NCBI RefSeq assembly: GCF_021800405.1
Contig: NZ_CP084550.1
Span: forward strand, 124,001 to 188,000
From: Arthrobacter sp. FW306-07-I
GTDB taxonomy: Bacteria; Actinomycetota; Actinomycetes; Actinomycetales; Micrococcaceae
Direction: 5' to 3'
Length of the DNA stretch: 64,000 bases
Position numbers and translations under genes: made by a program. Numbering within the stretch: position 1 is the first letter of the stretch; each line of letters begins with the position of its first letter. Below are positions 43,756 to 53,376 of the stretch, in pieces. The notes beneath the pieces are model-generated. The model saw only the letters and a list, made by a program, of their open reading frames with translations, had not been told where the DNA came from and did no database searches.

Positions 43756-44660
43756 CCATCGCGAAGCAGGAGCTGCGCTCCACTGCGGGAGGACCGGCCA
43801 AGCACCCCTGGCACCGGTTCGTCGCACTGGGGGACTCCTACACCGAAGGAATTGGCGACCCCGAACCGCAGAGCCTGGGCGGCCTGCGGGGCTGGGCAGA
43901 CCGGGTGGCAGAGGAGCTGGCCGCCGGCCAGCCTGATTTCGCCTATGCCAACCTGGCCATCCGCGGCATGCTGCTGAAACAGATCCTGGACGGGCAACTG
44001 GCGCCGGCCCTGGCACTCAAACCCGACCTGGTAGCCATGTCCGGCGGTGGCAACGACATCGTGTTCCGCCACGGGGATCCGGACAAGCTGGCGGAAAAAA
44101 TCGACGAGGCCGTGGGGGTCGTGACCGCCACGGGTGCCACCGTGCTGCTGTACGCCGGGCCCGACTGGGGGAATACGCCGGTCTTTGGCAAGATCCGTGG
44201 CCGCGTGGCCATCTACAACGAGCACCTGCACCGGATCGGGGCCAGGCACCACGCCATCATGGTTGACCTGTGGTGCCTGCCCGAGCTCCAGCACGCGCTG
44301 ATGTGGGACCCGGACCGGCTGCACCTGTCCCCGCTGGGCCATCACTCTGTTGCCGTGGCCACCCTCAACGCCCTGGGCGTGGCGCACGCGCTCAAGCCGC
44401 TCCAGCCACGGCCGCTTCCGGCCCACGGGTGGACGCAGGCCCGGGCCGAGGACCTGGTGTGGGCGCGGCAGTATTTCGTGCCGTGGGTGCTGAAGCGGCT
44501 GCGCCCGCACCAGTCCGACGGCTCTTTGGCGGCGAAGCGGCCGCTGCCGGTTCCGGTGTTCGGCCTTGGCCGTCCAGGTCCGTTCCCGCCGGGCCACCAG
44601 GTCGCGGGCCTGCACGCCGGGATGGCGGGCGGCCCGGCACCGGAAGGACATGCGGCCTAG
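43752..44660 (+). CDS. SGNH/GDSL-family hydrolase
   Basis: 302 residues. Block I is ALGDSYTEGIGD with the nucleophile Ser, block II has NLAIRG, block III is MSGGGNDI and block V is DRLHLSPLGH with the catalytic Asp-x-x-His. No signal peptide, so an intracellular esterase/lipase or deacetylase. The C-terminal 60 residues are Pro/Gly-rich and outside the catalytic fold. Translationally coupled to the GAF-ANTAR gene, an unusual pairing. Confidence 0.82.
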   Translation: MTIAKQELRSTAGGPAKHPWHRFVALGDSYTEGIGDPEPQSLGGLRGWADRVAEELAAGQPDFAYANLAIRGMLLKQILDGQLAPALALKPDLVAMSGGGNDIVFRHGDPDKLAEKIDEAVGVVTATGATVLLYAGPDWGNTPVFGKIRGRVAIYNEHLHRIGARHHAIMVDLWCLPELQHALMWDPDRLHLSPLGHHSVAVATLNALGVAHALKPLQPRPLPAHGWTQARAEDLVWARQYFVPWVLKRLRPHQSDGSLAAKRPLPVPVFGLGRPGPFPPGHQVAGLHAGMAGGPAPEGHAA

Positions 44661-44696
44661 CTGCTACCCGACTGGCGTGCGGACGGGCAGGGTGGC

Positions 44697-46049
44697 TTAG
44701 CGCTTCTTCGGTGCGCGTTTCGCGGAGGCCTTCATCGCGGCCTTGGCCGCGGGAGGCAGCACTCCCTGCTCGGTTTCGGGTTCGGCCACCGTTCCCCGTG
44801 CCTTCGCCACCGCCTTCATGCCGTGGTAGATCACCAGTGCGGCAGCGGAGCCCAATGCGATGCCGGTGAACTTCAGGTCGCCGATGGTCCACGTGTAGTC
44901 GGCGATGCCGATGATCAGGGCCACGGCCGCGGTGGTCAGGTTGACGGGGTTGGAGAAGTTGACCTTGTTCTGCACCCAGATCTTCACGCCCAGGACGCCG
45001 ATCATGCCGTACAGCATGGTGGCCGCGCCGCCCAGCACGCCTGCCGGGACGGTGGCAATCAGTTCGCCGAACTTCGGCGAAAAGCTGAGCAGGACGGCGA
45101 ACATGCCCGCCACCCAGTAGGCCGCCGTCGAATACACCTTGGTGGCCGCCATGACGCCGATGTTTTCCGCGTAGGTGGTGGTGCCGGAGCCGCCGCCGAA
45201 GCCTGCCAGCATGGTGGCGGCACCGTCAGCCATCAGCGCGCGTCCGGAGACGCCGTCGAGGTTCTGTCCCGTCATGGCCGCAACCGACTTCACGTGGCCG
45301 ATGTTCTCCGCCACCAGCACCAGGACCACCGGGACGAACAAACCCAGGACACCGATGTGGAACTCGGGGGTCTGGAAGTGCGGCAGGCCCACCCAGGCCG
45401 CGGCGTCCATCTTGTCGTACTTCACCTCACCGCGGAGCATGGCCACGACGTAGCCCACCACCACGCCCACCAGGATGCTGAGCCGGCCCAGGATCCCGCG
45501 GAACAGGACGCTGACCAGGATGATGGTGACCAGCGTGCCCAAGGCGGTGATGGGGGCAGCGTCGAAGTTCTGCTTGGCGGCGGGGGCCAGGTTCAGGCCG
45601 ATCAGCGCCACGATGGCACCGGTGACGATGGGCGGCATCAGTCGGTTGATCCACCCGGCACCGAATTTCTGCACTACTGCGCCCACCAGGGCCAGGGTGG
45701 TGCCGGCCAGCACCACGCCGCCAAGCGCTCCGGGGATGCCGAACTGCGCCTGGGACGCGGTGATGGGCGCGATGAACGCAAAGCTTGAACCCAGGTAGCT
45801 GGGCACCCGGCCCTTGGTGATCACCAGGAACAGCAGCGTGCCGATGCCGGAGAAGAACAGCGTGGTGGCCGGCGGCATCCCGGTAATGATGGGAACCAGG
45901 AAGGTGGCGCCGAACATGGCCACCACGTGCTGCATGCCCACGCCAATGGTCAGCGGCCACGCCAACCGCTCGTCCGGGGCCACCACCTGGCCGGGCTTGA
46001 TGTTTTTGCCGGTGCCGTGCAGCTTCCATTTGATTCCGAGCATGCTCAT
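44697..46049 (-). CDS. uraA: Uracil/xanthine permease, NCS2 family
   Basis: 450 residues, 14 membrane segments as in the nucleobase-ascorbate (NCS2) family. It takes up uracil or xanthine with protons. Motifs seen are GVGMQHVVAMFG near residue 37, the central VALVLVAENIGHVKSV (shared by UraA-like members), and GGSGTTTYAENIGVMAATKVYS. A Lys/Arg-rich tail closes the protein. It is divergent from a RutE-like reductase that acts on a product of uracil breakdown, which favours uracil as substrate. Confidence 0.87.
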   Translation of the reverse strand: MSMLGIKWKLHGTGKNIKPGQVVAPDERLAWPLTIGVGMQHVVAMFGATFLVPIITGMPPATTLFFSGIGTLLFLVITKGRVPSYLGSSFAFIAPITASQAQFGIPGALGGVVLAGTTLALVGAVVQKFGAGWINRLMPPIVTGAIVALIGLNLAPAAKQNFDAAPITALGTLVTIILVSVLFRGILGRLSILVGVVVGYVVAMLRGEVKYDKMDAAAWVGLPHFQTPEFHIGVLGLFVPVVLVLVAENIGHVKSVAAMTGQNLDGVSGRALMADGAATMLAGFGGGSGTTTYAENIGVMAATKVYSTAAYWVAGMFAVLLSFSPKFGELIATVPAGVLGGAATMLYGMIGVLGVKIWVQNKVNFSNPVNLTTAAVALIIGIADYTWTIGDLKFTGIALGSAAALVIYHGMKAVAKARGTVAEPETEQGVLPPAAKAAMKASAKRAPKKR

Positions 46050-46183
46050 GGGAAGGGATGCCTTTCAGGGGGTGCCGCGAGGGGGCGAAGATCAACTCGC
46101 TCAAGAATACCGCCAAGTTTTTCGCGCAGCCCTGCTGTGTCCAAGGTCACCCGGCGTCACGGGAAGAGGAGGAAAGCACTTGA

Positions 46184-46193
46184 AGTTGCAACT
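46184..46193. promoter_or_regulatory. AGTTGCAACT palindrome
   Basis: A perfect 10-base palindrome in the divergent uraA/rutE region, similar to sites bound by MarR-type regulators. No MarR gene is in the window. Confidence 0.4.
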
Positions 46194-46249
46194 ATGGAAA
46201 GCAACAGAGGCCACCCCGGCAGGCGGGCGGCACAGCGAAAGGTAAGCCA

Positions 46250-46855
46250 ATGACCATTGCCCATGACGAAGCGGTTATCGACTCGGCAGCCGTGGACGCC
46301 ATCTTCGCCCAGGCCCGCACCGCCAACTCCTTTACCGGTGAGGTGACCGAGGAGCAGGCACAGGCCATCTACGAGCTCACCAAGTTCGGCCCCACCGCCT
46401 TCAACTCCCAGCCGCTGCGGGTCACCTACGTCCGCTCGCCCGAGGCCCGCGCCACGCTGGTGGACGCCCTGTCCCGCGGCAACCAGGCCAAGACGGCCTC
46501 CGCACCGCTGGTTGCCATCCTCAGCTACGACACCGACTGGGCCGGCAAATGGGACAACTTCCTCCCCGGCTACAACGCCCCCAAGGCCATGTACGACGCC
46601 GATCCTGACCTGGCTGCCGCCACCGGCAACAACAACGCGCACCTGCAGGCCGGCTACTTCATCCTGGCCGTCCGCTCCCTCGGCTTCGCCGCCGGCCCCA
46701 TGACGGGCGCCGACTTCGACGCGATCGACGCCGCCTTCTTCCCGGCCGGCGACCAGAAGAGCTTCCTGGTGGTCAACATCGGCCAGCCCGGTGAAGAGGC
46801 CTGGGGCGAGGCAAAGCCGAAGTTCTCCTACGACGAGGCCGTCCGCACCGTCTAA
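46250..46855 (+). CDS. rutE: Malonic semialdehyde reductase, RutE-like nitroreductase fold
   Basis: 201 residues, FMN-dependent nitroreductase-family enzyme. RutE reduces malonic semialdehyde to 3-hydroxypropionate in uracil degradation. It shows FGPTAFNSQPLRVTYVRS, the FMN-binding N-terminal motif, then NNNAHLQAGYFILAVRSLG and AAGPMTGAD, as in RutE/HadB proteins. AAAGG precedes ATG 46250. Nearby uracil permease supports a pyrimidine role, although no other rut genes are present in the window. A quinone or nitro-compound reductase remains possible. Confidence 0.8.
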   Translation: MTIAHDEAVIDSAAVDAIFAQARTANSFTGEVTEEQAQAIYELTKFGPTAFNSQPLRVTYVRSPEARATLVDALSRGNQAKTASAPLVAILSYDTDWAGKWDNFLPGYNAPKAMYDADPDLAAATGNNNAHLQAGYFILAVRSLGFAAGPMTGADFDAIDAAFFPAGDQKSFLVVNIGQPGEEAWGEAKPKFSYDEAVRTV

Positions 46856-46878
46856 CGTCTGCCCCTCAAGAACCCCTA

Positions 46879-47003
46879 AACGCCCGCTCACTTTTGACGG
46901 TCTTTTAGGGAACGCCCGCTCACGATGGTGAGCGGGCGTTCGTTGTTTTACCGTCACATGTGAGCGGGCGTTGGAATATCCGTTGCCAAAAGTGAGCGGG
47001 CGT
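46879..47003. repeat. Five-copy palindromic repeat cluster, unit AACGCCCGCTCAC
   Basis: Two direct copies (46879-46891, 46911-46923) and three inverted copies (46928-46940, 46960-46972, 46992-47003) lie within 125 bases. Copies two and three form a perfect 13-bp hairpin with a GATG loop, followed by TTCGTTGTTTT. The first and last copies share a longer CACTTTTG/CAAAAGTG extension, giving an outer inverted repeat of about 17 bp. It lies after the rutE-like gene and ends 27 bases before the next start. Confidence 0.85.
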
Positions 47004-47029
47004 CGAAGGGGCGGGTGGGAGACTGGGGT

Positions 47030-47574
47030 ATGGCGATGCGGAACCTGATCTTTGTGGCCTTCGTCGAGCCCGTGGCTGAGGGCCAGGTTTTCCCGCGGAC
47101 TGACTGGCCGCTGCACATCACCCTGGTGAGGTTCGACGCCGGCAGCCAGGACAGTGCCGACATCGCCGAACGCATCGCCGGGCTGGCCCACGCTGCCGCC
47201 GCCGCGGCGCTCGGTGCCGGACTGACAGTGGGGAAGGACGCCGCTTTTGGCCGCAACGGCTCCGTCCCCGTCAACCTCGTGCAACCGCACCCAGCCCTGC
47301 AGGAACTGCACGAGCGGCTGGTGCAGGTGGTGACGGATGCCGGCGGCAGGATCCTCACCCCGCACCACACCCTGACCGGCTACCGCCCGCACGTCTCCCA
47401 CCAGGCGGTCACGAACCAAACCAGCACCAGCCCGGCCACCGCAGAAACTGAGGCCAAGCGACTCCACCCGGGTGACGCCGTCGTGCTTGACCGTATTGCC
47501 CTGGTGGACATGGCCCCCGAGGGCGACCACACCATCAGGCGGATCCTCCGCCTCTGGCGCCTGGAAGGTGGAAG

Positions 47575-47578
<4 letters not shown>
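47030..47578 (+). CDS. 2H phosphoesterase (2'-5' RNA ligase/LigT-like)
   Basis: About 182 residues. The two active-site HxT/S motifs are present: HITLVRF near residue 27 and HVSHQ near residue 124. They place it in the two-histidine phosphoesterase superfamily, which hydrolyses cyclic phosphodiesters of nucleotides or RNA ends. No signal or membrane helix. ATG 47030 is preferred; GTG 47015 and ATG 47036 are alternatives without better ribosome sites. The stop lies four bases inside the end of the convergent pgm gene. Confidence 0.72.
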
Positions 47579-49239
<1,661 letters not shown>

Positions 49240-49478
49240 GGCTCCAGCATGCCAGAACCTGGCAGGAGTCAAAACGACCCGCCCAAAATCCGGACCCTGT
49301 GACACGCCATGACGCCCACACCCAAGTAGTCCACCTGAGTACACGGCCCGGAAAGTACCTATATACCGGCGCTTTCCCGTCCTGCTAATTTCGAAAAAAT
49401 TCCAGGAAGAAAACCGGAAGGAACGGACGACGGCGGGCCGCCGGCGTCATCCCATCGGCAAGGAAACGGGGACGTCCA

Positions 49479-50444
49479 ATGGGGGCAGGAGACGGGGCAG
49501 CGGAGCAGTCCAGGCTGGCGGCCGAGCGCGTTGCCCGCCTGAAGCGCCGGCTCGACCAGGCCGAGTGCGCGACAAAGTCGTGGGATGCCGGGGCCGTGGG
49601 GGAGCGGGTGGTGGCCGACAAGCTCAGCGAGTTGGTCCCGCGCGGCTGGTACGTGCTGCACGATGTCCACTGGCCGGGCCGCCCCAAGGCCTACCTTGAC
49701 CACGTCCTTGTGGGTCCCGGCGGGGTAGTGGTGATCGATTCCAAGAACTGGACCGGTGAAGTCCGGGTGGCATCTGGTGTGCTGTGGCAGGGCCGCTATG
49801 CCCGGACCCAGGCGGTGGAAGGTGCGCTGGCCCAGTGCGCTGCCGTGGCTTCCGTGCTGTCTCCGCCGCACCGCAGGCTGGTGCGCCCGCTCATCTGCAT
49901 GGCCGCGCAGCCGGACCTGTTCGGGGTGACCGACTCGGATGTTGCCGTGGCCGGTTTCCAGCGGGTGGTGGCGGCCATCGAGGCGCTCCCGGCAGTGCTC
50001 GACCAGCAGGCAGTTGTGGGGCTGTACGCCCAACTGGGCCAACAGCTCACCCACGAGCAGGAGCCCGGTATCACTGCCCTTCGGAACGTGCGCCCGGGAA
50101 CCGTGGTGCGGCCGGCAGGAGCACTTCCCCCCGCCGGCCCCTCGGCCGGCCCGCAGCGAAAGTCCAGTTCAGACGAGGACGCGGACCGGACTCGAAGTGT
50201 GTCGAGGCACCCCGCCGGCCGTGCCCTGCCTGCGAAGGGAGCGGCAAAAGGAACGCCGGCAAGAAAGTCCACGGGAGGCCGGCAGGCAGTCCCGGGACAC
50301 CAGGCGGGAACGCCGGGGCGACCAATCCGCCACGGCCGGAACGGCAAAGCGCAGCAGCGGGGCGTTACCAGTGGAGGAAAACTCGCCCTGCTGGCGGCCT
50401 TCGTCATTTTTGCCGTCTATATCCTGCCCTACTTGGGCCGGTAG
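49479..50444 (+). CDS. NERD-domain protein with C-terminal membrane helix
   Basis: 321 residues. The nuclease-related NERD domain covers about 36-175: GAVGERVVADKL, then YLDHVLVGPGGVVVIDSKNW with the Asp and D-x-K-type catalytic residues. A basic, Pro/Ser-rich linker (about 205-295) leads to a final hydrophobic helix (LALLAAFVIFAVYILPYL), so the nuclease-like domain would be tethered to the membrane by its tail. The function in cells is unknown. Its last 41 bases overlap the end of the convergent LysR gene. Confidence 0.78.
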   Translation: MGAGDGAAEQSRLAAERVARLKRRLDQAECATKSWDAGAVGERVVADKLSELVPRGWYVLHDVHWPGRPKAYLDHVLVGPGGVVVIDSKNWTGEVRVASGVLWQGRYARTQAVEGALAQCAAVASVLSPPHRRLVRPLICMAAQPDLFGVTDSDVAVAGFQRVVAAIEALPAVLDQQAVVGLYAQLGQQLTHEQEPGITALRNVRPGTVVRPAGALPPAGPSAGPQRKSSSDEDADRTRSVSRHPAGRALPAKGAAKGTPARKSTGGRQAVPGHQAGTPGRPIRHGRNGKAQQRGVTSGGKLALLAAFVIFAVYILPYLGR

Positions 50445-51330
50445 CTTCCCCCGATTCACCCGGCCGCAGCTGGTTTTTGGCGGCGCTGCGCACTGCGGCG
50501 GTGACCCGGTTGAGCCGTTCCGAATCGAGCGTCCAGGCCTGCCAGTAAAGCGCCACATCCTGGTAGGCGGTGTCATCCAGCCGGACCAGGGCGCCGTCGG
50601 CCAGCTCATCGGTGAGCTGGAGTTCCGGGATCATGCCCCAGCCCAGCCCGGCTGTGACCGCGGCGAGGAATCCCTGGGAGGACGGCACCAGGTGCGTGGG
50701 CGGAAGCTGCAGCACGTTTTTTGCGGTGAGCAGCTGCTGCTGCAGGGTGTCCTTCGTGTTGAATTTCAGGACCGGCATTGCGGCCCAATCCACGCGCCCG
50801 GATGCGGAAAAGCGCCGCCGCAGCCCCGGGGCAGCCACCGGGATGTACCGCATGGAGCCCAGCAGCTCCACCCGGCAGCCGCTCACGGGAACAGGATCCG
50901 AGGTCACAGCCCCCATGACGTCCCCCTCGCGCAGCAACTGGCTGCTGAAGCCCTGGTCCTCCACGTGGAGATCGATGGTGGTGTCCTCCCATTGCGCGGC
51001 CTGATGCAGGACGGGGACAAACCAGGTGGCCAGTGAATCCGCGTTGATGGCCACCGGCAGGTGGGCCCGCGCGTTCACTCCTGAACCAAGCGCTGCCGCC
51101 GTCTCCGCCTCCAGTACCTGCACCTGGCGGGCCATCCGCAGCAGCAGCGCACCGGCGTCGGTGGCGGTGCAGGGCAGCCGGCGGCGTACCAGGACCTGGC
51201 CCACCGAGGCTTCCAGGGCCTTGATCCGCTGGCTCACCGCGGAAGGGGTGATTCGAAGCAGGTCCGCGGCTGCCTCGAACGTTCCCTCGTCGACAACCGC
51301 CACGAGGGCTTTCAGGTGTTCAAGGTTCAT
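50404..51330 (-). CDS. lysG: LysR-family regulator, ArgP/LysG type
   Basis: 308 residues. An N-terminal winged helix-turn-helix (LKALVAVVDEGTFEAAADLL and TPSAVSQRIKALE) is followed by the effector-binding domain. The sequence LRITPSAVSQRIKALE and the overall layout are those of ArgP/LysG, activators of the neighbouring basic amino-acid exporter that respond to lysine or arginine. It is divergent from the LysE-type gene, with about 70 bases between starts, the classical arrangement. The 3' end overlaps the NERD gene by 41 bases. Confidence 0.88.
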   Translation of the reverse strand: MNLEHLKALVAVVDEGTFEAAADLLRITPSAVSQRIKALEASVGQVLVRRRLPCTATDAGALLLRMARQVQVLEAETAAALGSGVNARAHLPVAINADSLATWFVPVLHQAAQWEDTTIDLHVEDQGFSSQLLREGDVMGAVTSDPVPVSGCRVELLGSMRYIPVAAPGLRRRFSASGRVDWAAMPVLKFNTKDTLQQQLLTAKNVLQLPPTHLVPSSQGFLAAVTAGLGWGMIPELQLTDELADGALVRLDDTAYQDVALYWQAWTLDSERLNRVTAAVRSAAKNQLRPGESGEATGPSRAGYRRQK

Positions 51331-51400
51331 AAAGACATCCTAATGATTCCCAAAGATCCTTTATTTGCCTGAACTTCGCCTGGATCCTACCGTCGTCCTT

Positions 51401-51997
51401 ATGTGGACCGCAGGAATAACCGGAATGCTGACAGGCCTCGCACTGATCGTGGCCATCGGCGCGCAGAACGCCTTCGTGCTGCGCCAAGGCATCCGCCGGG
51501 AGCACATCGGTGCGGTGGTAGCCGTGTGCATGGCGGGGGACGCCGTGCTGATTGTCGGCGGGACGGCGGGGATCGGTGCGATTGTCACCCACTTCCCGGC
51601 GGCGCTGGAAGTCCTGCGCTGGGCCGGGGCCGCCTACCTGCTGTGGTTCGCGGTGCGCTCCTTCATGGCTGCGATGAAGCCCTCGGCCCTGGCAGGGCAG
51701 GCGCCCCGGTCGAAGAATTCGGTGATTGCCACCACCGCCGCCCTGACCTTCCTCAACCCCCATGTCTACCTGGACACCGTGGTGCTGCTGGGCAGCCTGG
51801 CCAACCAGCAGGGCCCCGACCTGCGCTGGATCTTTGCCGCAGGCGCGGTCACCGGGAGCGTGCTGTGGTTCTTTGGCCTGGGGTACGGGGCCAGGGCGCT
51901 GGCAGGCGTGCTCAGCAGTCCCCGCACCTGGCGGTGGATCGACGGAGCCATCGGCGTGCTGATGGTAATCCTGGCCATCCGGCTGGCGCTGCACTGA
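51401..51997 (+). CDS. lysE: LysE/ArgO-type amino-acid exporter
   Basis: About 198 residues, six hydrophobic segments, inner-membrane exporter of lysine and arginine. The family signature GLALIVAIGAQNAFVLRQGI is near the N-terminus, and LTFLNPHVYLDTVVLLG carries the conserved NP-x-x-x-x-D. ATG 51401 is chosen; TTG 51365 would add 12 residues. Neither has a strong ribosome site. Activation by the divergent LysG-type protein when intracellular basic amino acids rise is expected. Confidence 0.87.
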   Translation: MWTAGITGMLTGLALIVAIGAQNAFVLRQGIRREHIGAVVAVCMAGDAVLIVGGTAGIGAIVTHFPAALEVLRWAGAAYLLWFAVRSFMAAMKPSALAGQAPRSKNSVIATTAALTFLNPHVYLDTVVLLGSLANQQGPDLRWIFAAGAVTGSVLWFFGLGYGARALAGVLSSPRTWRWIDGAIGVLMVILAIRLALH

Positions 51998-52031
51998 AGT
52001 AGGCTGTAGCCAGATTCATAGGGGAGAAATC

Positions 52032-52508
52032 ATGAGCAACCAGCCATCCCAGGGACCTGACTACCAGCGCAGCGGTTCTTCGCCCTGGCCCGGCTACCAG
52101 CCGCCGCCGCAGAACCAGGGGCCTTCCTACGGGCAGCCGCAGTATGGCCAGTCCCAGTACAACCCGGGGCAGTACGGCCAAGGACAGTACAACAACGCCC
52201 AGTACGGCCAGCCCCAGTACTTCGGCCAGCCGTACTACGGCAGGGCGGTGGAACCGAAGACCCTGAGCATCGCCAGCATGGTCTGCGGCATCGCGTCGGT
52301 GATCATGGGCTGGCTGCTGCTGCCCCAGTTCGCCGCCATCATCACCGGCCACCTGGCCCTGCGCCGCGAACCCTCGGGCAAGGGAATGTCCATCACCGGC
52401 CTGGTGCTGGGCTACCTCTGCCTGCTGGGCTACGGCGCCATTTGGCTGCTGTTCATCATTGGCCTGGCCGTCGCCGCCACCACAGGGTCGAACACCGGCA
52501 CCTTCTAG
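52032..52508 (+). CDS. DUF4190-like membrane protein with Gln/Tyr repeats
   Basis: 158 residues. The N-terminal 70 residues are cytoplasmic, Pro/Gln/Tyr-rich with about eight QYG/QYN-type repeats. Two membrane helices follow with a short loop HLALRREPSGKGMSITGLVLG, the hallmark of DUF4190 proteins of unknown function. GGGGAGAAATC precedes ATG 52032. It follows the exporter gene by 34 bases and may be cotranscribed. Confidence 0.75.
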   Translation: MSNQPSQGPDYQRSGSSPWPGYQPPPQNQGPSYGQPQYGQSQYNPGQYGQGQYNNAQYGQPQYFGQPYYGRAVEPKTLSIASMVCGIASVIMGWLLLPQFAAIITGHLALRREPSGKGMSITGLVLGYLCLLGYGAIWLLFIIGLAVAATTGSNTGTF

Positions 52509-52543
52509 CAGCAGGTTCCCGCGGGCCTACGCCCTTGGCTGAC

Positions 52544-53242
52544 CTAGCGGAGCAGTTCCACGTCCGAGACCAGCTCGATATGCGCCAGCATGGCCTTCGC
52601 GGCGGCATCCGCGTCTTGCGCACGGATTGCATCGGCGATCTTCCGGTGCGAGGCGAGGGATTGCTCGGGGCGTCCGGGCTGGCCCAGCGACTCCATCCGG
52701 GTTTCCAGGATCATCTCGGCGATGAAGGCCATCAGCTGCGCGAGCACCGAGGAGTGGGCTGCGGCGGTGACGGCTTGGTGGAACAGTTCGTCGCCCTGGG
52801 CGCCGCGGTCGCCGTCGTCGATTTCCTTCGACATGACGTCCAGGGCGTTGTCGATGGCGGCCAGGTCTGCGTCGGTCCGGCGTTCCGCCGCGAGGGCGGC
52901 AAGCTTGACTTCCAGGGTGCTGCGGGCTTCCACGATTTCCGGCAGCCGGCTCTGGTGCTCGCGCAGGCCCTTGACCACCGAGGCGACGCTGGGCCGCCGG
53001 GCCAGGACGGCGCCGGTGCCATGCTGCACATCGATCACGCCCAGTACTTCCAGGGCCACCAGGGCCTGGGCCAGCGTGGCGCGGGAAACCCCAAGCCGCT
53101 CAGCGAGGTCCCGTTCCGCCGGGAGGAGGTCGCCGGGCTTCAGCTGGGCGGACTCAATGTACGCAAGGATCTGCTCCACCAACTGTTCGTAAAGCCGCGG
53201 CCGCGAGACCCGCTCCAGGCCCAGCCGTGCTGTCTTCTCCAC
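52544..53242 (-). CDS. GntR-family regulator, FadR subfamily
   Basis: 232 residues. Winged helix at about 10-75 (YEQLVEQILAYI, LPAERDLAERLGVSRATL) and a C-terminal all-helical FCD ligand domain with ARSTLEVKLAALAAER, a conserved Asp and the later His ligands (DELFHQAV, SHRKIADAI). GTG 53242 is chosen because GGAGGG stands four to five bases upstream; a GTG at 53305 would place the start inside a palindrome. It is divergent from the dicarboxylate carrier operon and probably represses it, releasing on a carboxylate ligand. Confidence 0.85.
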   Translation of the reverse strand: MEKTARLGLERVSRPRLYEQLVEQILAYIESAQLKPGDLLPAERDLAERLGVSRATLAQALVALEVLGVIDVQHGTGAVLARRPSVASVVKGLREHQSRLPEIVEARSTLEVKLAALAAERRTDADLAAIDNALDVMSKEIDDGDRGAQGDELFHQAVTAAAHSSVLAQLMAFIAEMILETRMESLGQPGRPEQSLASHRKIADAIRAQDADAAAKAMLAHIELVSDVELLR

Positions 53243-53288
53243 AAAGCCCTCCCTCGGACGTACCGGATCAGGATACCTGCTTCGTCTA

Positions 53289-53309
53289 TTGACAGATAGA
53301 CTCACTGTC
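53289..53309 (+). promoter_or_regulatory. Candidate -35 and GntR operator of the carrier operon
   Basis: TTGACA at 53289-53294 is a consensus -35 box and overlaps an inverted repeat GACAG-N9-CTGTC (53291-53309). No strong -10 is visible. An operator over the -35 would let the divergent GntR protein block the carrier operon. Confidence 0.5.
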
Positions 53310-53376
53310 TAAGAGGCTAGTCCAGTGAGCCAGTAACTCACGTCACACTCCTCGCACCCCCAATGGAGAACCAACG

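Noticed and set aside
46879..47003. CRISPR-like array for the repeated 13-mer cluster
   Set aside because: Units alternate in orientation and spacing varies from 4 to 19 bases. There are no spacers of equal length and no cas genes.
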